Part shown: piece by piece, positions 5,346-9,809 of the stretch
Numbering within the stretch: the first letter of the stretch is position 1
How the letters are laid out: every line of letters starts with the position of its first letter
Assembly (NCBI GenBank): GCA_011065225.1
Contig: JAAKFC010000041.1
Span: 1-9,809, forward strand
DNA length: 9,809 nt
Source: Chlamydiota bacterium
Lineage (GTDB): Bacteria > Chlamydiota > Chlamydiia > Chlamydiales > Rhabdochlamydiaceae
Direction of reading: 5' to 3'
Program-made: the position numbers and the translations under genes
Notes under the pieces: generated by a model
Database searches by the model: none
What the model saw: only the letters and a program-made list of their open reading frames with translations
What the model was told of the DNA's origin: nothing

Positions 5346-6401
5346 ATGACTGGATTAAAAGTTCTTCAAGATTCTAAAAAAGAAAGCCAGCAATCGAAAA
5401 TTCGATCGATTTTAGCAATTGCTGCCGGAAAGGGAGGCGTTGGAAAATCTTCGGTGGCGGTCAATTTGGCACTCGCTCTGAAAAGCCAAGGTTTCAAGGT
5501 CGGACTTCTTGATGCGGACATCTATGGTCCCTCTTTGGAGCAAATGCTGCCAAAAGGGATAGCGCCAGCAGAAAACCCTGAAGATCTTGAAAGACTTCTC
5601 CCTGCACTCGCTTTTGGGATCCCTTTTATCTCTATAGCCCACTTCAAGAAGAAGGCTTCGATTGTTCGGGCTCCCATTGCCAATCAAATCATCCAGCAGT
5701 TTTTGACAATTATCGATTGGGGAGAACTCGACTATTTGCTCATCGATTTTCCTCCTGGCACGGGCGATATTCAGCTCACTTTGATGCAAAAGGCAAAAAT
5801 TTCAGCAGCTGTGGTTGTGACGACGCCTCAGGTAGTGGCTACTCTTGATGTGAGCAAAGCAGTCCAACTCTTCCAAAAAATGGAGATCCCTGTTCTCGGT
5901 GTCATTGAAAATATGAGTTATCTTATGCTAGGGGAAGAAAAAATTTTTCCTTTTGGCTCTGGTGGAGGGGAAGCACTTGCCAAAGAATTTTCTTTTCCAA
6001 TCTTGGGGCAAATTCCTATCGATCCTAAAATTTCCGAAATGGGGGACCATGGAGAGTCTCTCTTTGAAAAAGCTCCAGACTCGCCTGGGGCAAAAGCATT
6101 TTTTGCTATATTAAAAAAAGTTCTTAGTGAGGAAAAAAAAGTCGAAAAAGGGGAAATATCTGTCCGGTCCGGCGATGTGCATCATCTTGAAATTGAGATA
6201 GAGGGCAATTGGCGGTCTATCTCTTTGCATGAGATCCAAAAAAGGTGTCCGTGCGCGGGTTGTGAAAATCAAAAAAATTGTGACAAAGAGGTCTCTCTAC
6301 TTGAGTTTTCCCCTGTGGGCAGGTATGCTCTTAAGATTACGTTTTCGAGTGGGTGCAACAAGGGGATTTATCCTTTTGCCCTTCTCAAAAAAATAATGTA
6401 A
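5346..6401 (+). CDS. mrp: Mrp/ApbC-type P-loop ATPase fused to a C-terminal DUF971 domain
   Basis: A 351-aa protein from ATG 5346; an in-frame TTG at 5316 is possible, but neither start has a clear ribosome binding site. Residues 20-262 are an Mrp/NBP35-family NTPase, the class that carries and transfers Fe-S clusters: deviant Walker A GKGGVGKS (28-35), switch DADIYGPS (56-63), DFPPGTGD (134-141), TTPQ (159-162) and ENMSY (188-192). The CxxC that normally follows ENMS and bridges the 4Fe-4S cluster is absent; the segment reads YLMLGEEKIFPFGSGG. The N-terminal DUF59 domain of many Mrp proteins is also absent. Residues about 270-351 match DUF971 (related to the N-domain of gamma-butyrobetaine hydroxylase): CPCAGC (C301, C303, C306), C312 and SSGCNKGIYPFALL (C337). 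Plant HCF101 also joins Mrp to DUF971. The stop lies 2 nt before ytgA, so this is the first gene of the metal-import operon. Fe-S work is likely but not assured. Confidence 0.9.
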   Translation: MTGLKVLQDSKKESQQSKIRSILAIAAGKGGVGKSSVAVNLALALKSQGFKVGLLDADIYGPSLEQMLPKGIAPAENPEDLERLLPALAFGIPFISIAHFKKKASIVRAPIANQIIQQFLTIIDWGELDYLLIDFPPGTGDIQLTLMQKAKISAAVVVTTPQVVATLDVSKAVQLFQKMEIPVLGVIENMSYLMLGEEKIFPFGSGGGEALAKEFSFPILGQIPIDPKISEMGDHGESLFEKAPDSPGAKAFFAILKKVLSEEKKVEKGEISVRSGDVHHLEIEIEGNWRSISLHEIQKRCPCAGCENQKNCDKEVSLLEFSPVGRYALKITFSSGCNKGIYPFALLKKIM

Positions 6402-6403
6402 TT

Positions 6404-7330
6404 ATGAGAGTTCTTGTCGTTTTCTTTTCTCTTTTTCTTTGTCTATTTGGGTGTGGCCAAAAACAGGAAACATCTTCTTGGTTTGCCGATAACGGCAAGA
6501 TCAAAGTTCTCTCCACAACGGCGATGATCAATGATGTAGTACAGAGAATTGGGCAAGATCGAGTCGATTCTCTTTCTCTCATTGTGGGAGAGATTGATCC
6601 ACACAGCTATGAAATCGTCAAAGGAGACGATGAAAAAATCGTGTATGCGCAGATTGTAATTGGCAATGGGCTAAACCTCGAGCATGGTGCGAGTTTGCGT
6701 AAGCTTCTTAAGCAGCATCCTCATGTGGTCTATCTGGGAGATGAAATTCAAAAAAGGGTTCCTGAACGAATTTTAAAAGTGGGGGGGGAGATCGATCCCC
6801 ATGTCTGGATGGATATTTCTCTATGGGTAGAGGGAATCGATGCCATTGTCTTTGCTCTTACAAAAACGGATCCAGAAAATGCGATTTTCTATAGGCAAAA
6901 TGGAGATCACTTGCGCCGCGAAATGCTTGCAGTCCATTTGCAACTGCAAGAAGAGATGCGTGAGATTCCAGATGAAAAGCGTTTTTTGGTGACTAGTCAC
7001 GATGCTTTCCACTATTTTGTGCGTGCTTATCTGGCGCAAGGAGGGGAATGGGAAAAACGGTGTATGGCTCCTGAAGGACTTGCCCCAGAAGGGCAGTTGA
7101 GCAGCCAAGATATCAAACGAGTTGTGAGGCATTTATCACATTACAAAATTGGCGTTGTTTTCCCTGAATCCAATGTGAATCGCGATGCACTCAAGAAAGT
7201 GATCTCTTGTTGTACACATGATGTCCGCTGCTCTGATCAGCCTCTCTATGGCGATGCAATGGGAACGGAACATTATTTGGAAATGATTCAGCATAATGCA
7301 CAAGTATTGAGGGAAGAGTGGAACAAGTGA
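6404..7330 (+). CDS. ytgA: Metal-binding lipoprotein of the Ytg ABC importer
   Basis: A 308-aa cluster A-I (ZnuA/TroA/PsaA-like) solute-binding protein that would capture Fe or Mn outside the inner membrane and deliver it to YtgBCD. ATG 6404 is chosen because a lipoprotein signal starts there: MRVLVVFFSLFLCLFGC with lipobox LFGC, acylated C17. The metal site is the usual three His plus one Asp: H67 (DPHSYE), H133 (DPHVWMD), H199 (TSHDAFHYF) and D284 (YGDAMG). The His-rich loop of zinc-specific ZnuA is missing, favouring iron or manganese. Cysteines C269, C270 and C276 cluster near D284. The start lies 2 nt after the mrp stop with no clear ribosome binding site, suggesting translational coupling. 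A run of eight G (6781-6788) lies in frame within the gene. Substrate identity follows the chlamydial family rather than direct evidence. Confidence 0.94.
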   Translation: MRVLVVFFSLFLCLFGCGQKQETSSWFADNGKIKVLSTTAMINDVVQRIGQDRVDSLSLIVGEIDPHSYEIVKGDDEKIVYAQIVIGNGLNLEHGASLRKLLKQHPHVVYLGDEIQKRVPERILKVGGEIDPHVWMDISLWVEGIDAIVFALTKTDPENAIFYRQNGDHLRREMLAVHLQLQEEMREIPDEKRFLVTSHDAFHYFVRAYLAQGGEWEKRCMAPEGLAPEGQLSSQDIKRVVRHLSHYKIGVVFPESNVNRDALKKVISCCTHDVRCSDQPLYGDAMGTEHYLEMIQHNAQVLREEWNK

Positions 7331-7391
7331 ACCAAAAATCTGCAAAAAAATCCTTTAAAAAATCAAATTCTTCAAATAATGAGATAGGTTC

Positions 7392-8153
7392 ATGAACGCC
7401 ATTCGTGTAAAAAATCTTTCTGTCCATTATGACAAAACTCCTGTGCTTTGGGAAATCGATTTTACAATTCCCAAGGGGCATATCGTAGGGGTGGTAGGTC
7501 CCAATGGCGCAGGGAAAAGTACACTCCTTAAGACTTTGCTCGGACTTCTCACGCCTATTGCAGGGACTATATCATTTTTCGAAAGGCCCTATAAAGAAGT
7601 CCAAAAGAAAATCGCCTACGTGCCCCAGCGCACATCGGTGGATTGGAATTTTCCAATCAATGTTCTCGATGTGGTTTTGATGGGACTCTACGGTAAAAGG
7701 GGGCCGCTCAAATGGGTGCGAAAACGGGATCGAATCTTGGCAGAAAAAGCCCTTGTGAGAGTGGGCATGCTCCCTTTTGCCAAACGACAAATTAGTGAGC
7801 TGTCTGGTGGACAGCAACAGAGAGTTTTTTTAGCTCGGGCCTTGCTGCAAGATGCTGATCTCTACTTGATGGACGAACCTTTTGCCGGTGTCGATATGGC
7901 CACAGAAAAAGCGCTCATGGAGGTTTTTTCTGATCTCAAAGACCAAGGAAAAACTCTTCTCATTGTGCATCACGATCTAACGACTGTGAAAAACCATTTC
8001 GATTGGGTTATTTTGCTCAATAGTTGCCTCATTGACTGTGGCCCTATTAGCGAGGTCTTTCACGAAGAAAACCTCAAAAAAGCCTATGGCAATGCGGCCT
8101 ATCTCCTCACAGAAACAAAAAAACTGACCCACAGTAAATCAACGGGGGTGTGA
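7392..8153 (+). CDS. ytgB: Metal ABC transporter ATP-binding protein
   Basis: A 253-aa ATPase powering the Ytg importer on the cytoplasmic side. Walker A is GPNGAGKST (36-44), the Q-loop is VPQRTSVDWNFP (Q79, the QR-x-VDW form typical of Mn/Fe/Zn ABC ATPases), signature LSGGQQQR (137-144), Walker B LYLMDEP (157-163), D-loop AGVD (165-168) and H-loop VHHD (H194). All parts needed for ATP hydrolysis are present and the length is normal for the family. It follows ytgA by 61 bp, the largest gap in the operon; that gap is A-rich and has no hairpin. Its TGA overlaps the ytgC ATG by one base. Confidence 0.96.
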   Translation: MNAIRVKNLSVHYDKTPVLWEIDFTIPKGHIVGVVGPNGAGKSTLLKTLLGLLTPIAGTISFFERPYKEVQKKIAYVPQRTSVDWNFPINVLDVVLMGLYGKRGPLKWVRKRDRILAEKALVRVGMLPFAKRQISELSGGQQQRVFLARALLQDADLYLMDEPFAGVDMATEKALMEVFSDLKDQGKTLLIVHHDLTTVKNHFDWVILLNSCLIDCGPISEVFHEENLKKAYGNAAYLLTETKKLTHSKSTGV

Positions 8154-9379
8154 TGCTTGAGTTTTTCACCGATCCGGTCTTGCGCGCTCCCACTATTGGT
8201 AGCATGTTAATGTGCTTTTCTTCTGGACTCATCGGCTGTCTCGTTTTCTTGCAGAAACGCTCTCTCGTGGGGGAGGCCCTTTCCCATGCTTCTTATCCTG
8301 GCGTTGTTTTGGGAGTCATTCTCTCAGCAGCTTTTGCGCCAGGATGGATTGCTTTTTCCATTTTGCTTGGGGCCTTTCTCTTTGGACTTTTGGGACTATT
8401 TGTGATTGATCAAATGGAAAAGCGGCTTGGTATCAGTAGCGATGCAGCCTTATGTTTTGTCCTTTCGCTCTTTTTTGGCGTTGGCATATGCATTGCCAGT
8501 GGCTTGCAAGTGACCCATGCCCTTTGGTTTCGCCAAATTCAGATTTTCCTCTTTGGACAAGCCGCTACGATGGTCGATTCCCATATTGCTCTATATGGCG
8601 GACTGACCCTAGTGATCGCTATGAGTATGATTTTCCTCTATCGATTTTTGGAAATCCTCCACTTTGATTCCGAGTTTGCCAAAACAATCGGTATGCGCAC
8701 AAAAACCATTCAAGGCATTCTCTACCTTTTGCTGATGATTGCCATTGTTGTTGGAATGCGCAGTGTGGGTGTCATTTTGATGTCGGCCATGCTGATTACT
8801 CCGGCTGCGGCAGCCCGCCAGTGGACGCAAAAACTATCAAGCTTTTTTGTCCTCGCTGGCATCTTTGGTATGCTTGCAGGCTTGTTCGGCAATGTTTTTG
8901 CCGTTTGGCTGAGCAGGCCAAATCTCTCATTTCCGACTGGCCCCATGATTGTCTTATCCAGCACAGGGATCTGTCTTTTCAGCTTGTTTTTTGCTCCTCA
9001 AAGAGGTTTTTTTCCTCGTTTGATTCGCATTAGACGCTTTCAGCTCCTCTGCCGGCAAGAAAACTTGCTCAAAGCACTCTATAAAGAGCAATTGATTGAT
9101 GCGCACCCCTATCTTTTCTGGCGCATGCGGATGAAGGGTTGGATCAAAGAAAAAAAACTCACAGAAGAGGGATTTGAAGAAGCCGAAAAACTGGTTCGCC
9201 TCCACCGCCTCTGGGAGGTCTATCTCGTCCACATGGGGCAAGAGAGTGACCGCGTCCATCACAGTGCAGAGGAAATGGAGCATATTCTCACCCCAGAAAT
9301 TGAAAAACAGCTTCAGTCTCTTCTCGATCACCCCAAACGGGATCCGCACGAGCAACCTATCCCGGGAGCCAGCAGATGA
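8153..9379 (+). CDS. ytgC: Metal ABC permease fused to a DtxR/MntR-like repressor domain (YtgC-YtgR)
   Basis: A 408-aa protein from ATG 8153; GTG 8150 would add one residue. Residues 1-282 are an ABC-3 family permease with about eight hydrophobic helices, including SLVGEALSHASYPGVVLG (37-54) and the MSAMLITPAAAARQ coupling region (210-223). Residues about 290-408 are a DtxR/MntR-type regulator: a short winged-helix part (ENLLKALYKEQLIDAHPYLFWRMRMKGWI), then RLHRLWEVYLV and a dimer/metal domain. Ligand counterparts are H351 and E355 (DtxR H79, E83), H369 (H98), E373 (C102 in DtxR, Glu in MntR), E376 and H377 (E105, H106). In C. trachomatis, YtgCR is cleaved to release the repressor YtgR, which controls this operon and other iron-responsive genes; the same is inferred here. 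The Arg-Pro-His motif reported to sense histidine in that protein reads Arg-Pro-Asn at 255-257, if the alignment is right. Confidence 0.95.
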   Translation: MLEFFTDPVLRAPTIGSMLMCFSSGLIGCLVFLQKRSLVGEALSHASYPGVVLGVILSAAFAPGWIAFSILLGAFLFGLLGLFVIDQMEKRLGISSDAALCFVLSLFFGVGICIASGLQVTHALWFRQIQIFLFGQAATMVDSHIALYGGLTLVIAMSMIFLYRFLEILHFDSEFAKTIGMRTKTIQGILYLLLMIAIVVGMRSVGVILMSAMLITPAAAARQWTQKLSSFFVLAGIFGMLAGLFGNVFAVWLSRPNLSFPTGPMIVLSSTGICLFSLFFAPQRGFFPRLIRIRRFQLLCRQENLLKALYKEQLIDAHPYLFWRMRMKGWIKEKKLTEEGFEEAEKLVRLHRLWEVYLVHMGQESDRVHHSAEEMEHILTPEIEKQLQSLLDHPKRDPHEQPIPGASR

Positions 9380-9809
9380 ACCCTTATCACGGAGCCGATT
9401 TTTTCCATTTTTTTGCCATCTTTTTTACTCGCCTACTTACATGGAAAACGCTGGCTTCCGATGAGATCCAATTCTTTGTGCTTAGCTTGATCGCCATTGC
9501 ATCTTCCCTCATAGGCACATTGCTTGTCCTCAAACGGATGACGATGCTTGCAAACTCTCTTTCCCATACCATCTTGCTGGGGATCGTGATCGCCTATTTG
9601 CTGCTCTTTAAAGCAGGATCAGGGATGCCGATGAATTTCCAGGTGCTTTTCATCGCCGCCCTCGTGACTGGGATCCTGACGACCCTTTTGACGCAAGTGC
9701 TCCATCGAGTCATCAAGCTCCAAGAAGATGCGAGCATTGGCATTGTCTTCACCAGCCTCTTTGCCCTCGGAATCCTTCTCGTCACACTCTATACTCGCAA
9801 TGCTCATAT
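9376..9809 (+). CDS. ytgD: Second permease of the Ytg importer (C-terminus beyond right edge)
   Basis: From ATG 9376 the frame is open for 144 codons to the window end. The ATG overlaps the ytgC stop (ATGA), so the two permease genes are translationally coupled. It is an ABC-3 family membrane protein: an N-terminal extension of about 30 residues, hydrophobic helices at about 32-52, 65-78 and 88-107, the family motif ANSLSHTILLGIV (59-71) and EDASIGIVFTSLFALGI (117-133). With YtgC it would form the heterodimeric channel for Fe/Mn import. The remaining half of the protein is not seen. Confidence 0.92.
   Translation, partial: MNPYHGADFFHFFAIFFTRLLTWKTLASDEIQFFVLSLIAIASSLIGTLLVLKRMTMLANSLSHTILLGIVIAYLLLFKAGSGMPMNFQVLFIAALVTGILTTLLTQVLHRVIKLQEDASIGIVFTSLFALGILLVTLYTRNAH

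Noticed and set aside
6353..6403. Upstream in-frame GTG start for ytgA overlapping mrp
   Set aside because: It would place 17 polar residues ahead of a clear lipoprotein signal peptide; ATG 6404 starts exactly at the signal sequence.
7331..7391. Possible terminator or promoter between ytgA and ytgB
   Set aside because: The 61-bp gap is A-rich with no stem and no paired hexamers; it looks like a simple intra-operon spacer.

Overview
The window looks like a chromosomal segment of a chlamydia, probably an environmental (amoeba- or arthropod-associated) member of the Chlamydiales rather than a Chlamydia species. The evidence is a Npt1-type ATP/ADP translocase, a chlamydia-style ytgABCD metal-import operon whose permease YtgC carries a fused DtxR/MntR-like repressor domain, and the closeness of the two. 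From memory, the npt1 - small hypothetical - ytgABCD neighbourhood also occurs in C. trachomatis. No mobile element, phage gene, tRNA, rRNA or CRISPR array is visible.

Left third (1-2900, minus strand): a signalling cassette. It is read leftwards from a good sigma70-like promoter (TTGACA-17-TACACT, 2794-2822) through a leader of about 140 nt that contains an intrinsic-terminator hairpin. It continues into a TTG-initiated receiver-class III adenylate cyclase-TPR protein, then after 43 bp into a protein of at least three tandem 122-residue PAS domains that runs off the left edge. The cyclase has all six canonical catalytic positions. It also has a single hydrophobic segment between two domains that should both be cytoplasmic.

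Middle (2900-5300, minus strand): npt1, the energy-parasitism transporter, has its own TATAAT box. Upstream of it is a 164-aa basic protein that I do not recognise, closed by a GC-rich hairpin. Between this protein and mrp lies a divergent intergenic region of about 140 bp.

Right half (5346-9809, plus strand): five tightly packed genes. An Mrp/ApbC-type P-loop ATPase is fused to a C-terminal DUF971 domain. It is followed by ytgA (binding lipoprotein), ytgB (ATPase), ytgC-ytgR (permease plus metal-sensing repressor domain) and ytgD (second permease, cut by the right edge). Start/stop overlaps of 1-4 nt or 2-nt spacing at most junctions point to one operon linking Fe/Mn import, its repressor and an Fe-S-carrier-like ATPase. 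The Mrp domain has lost the family's CxxC cluster motif while its DUF971 tail has a Cys-rich site with Cys where His is usual.

The two edge genes (1-1131 minus, 9376-9809 plus) have no stop codon in the window and are easily missed by automatic ORF calling.
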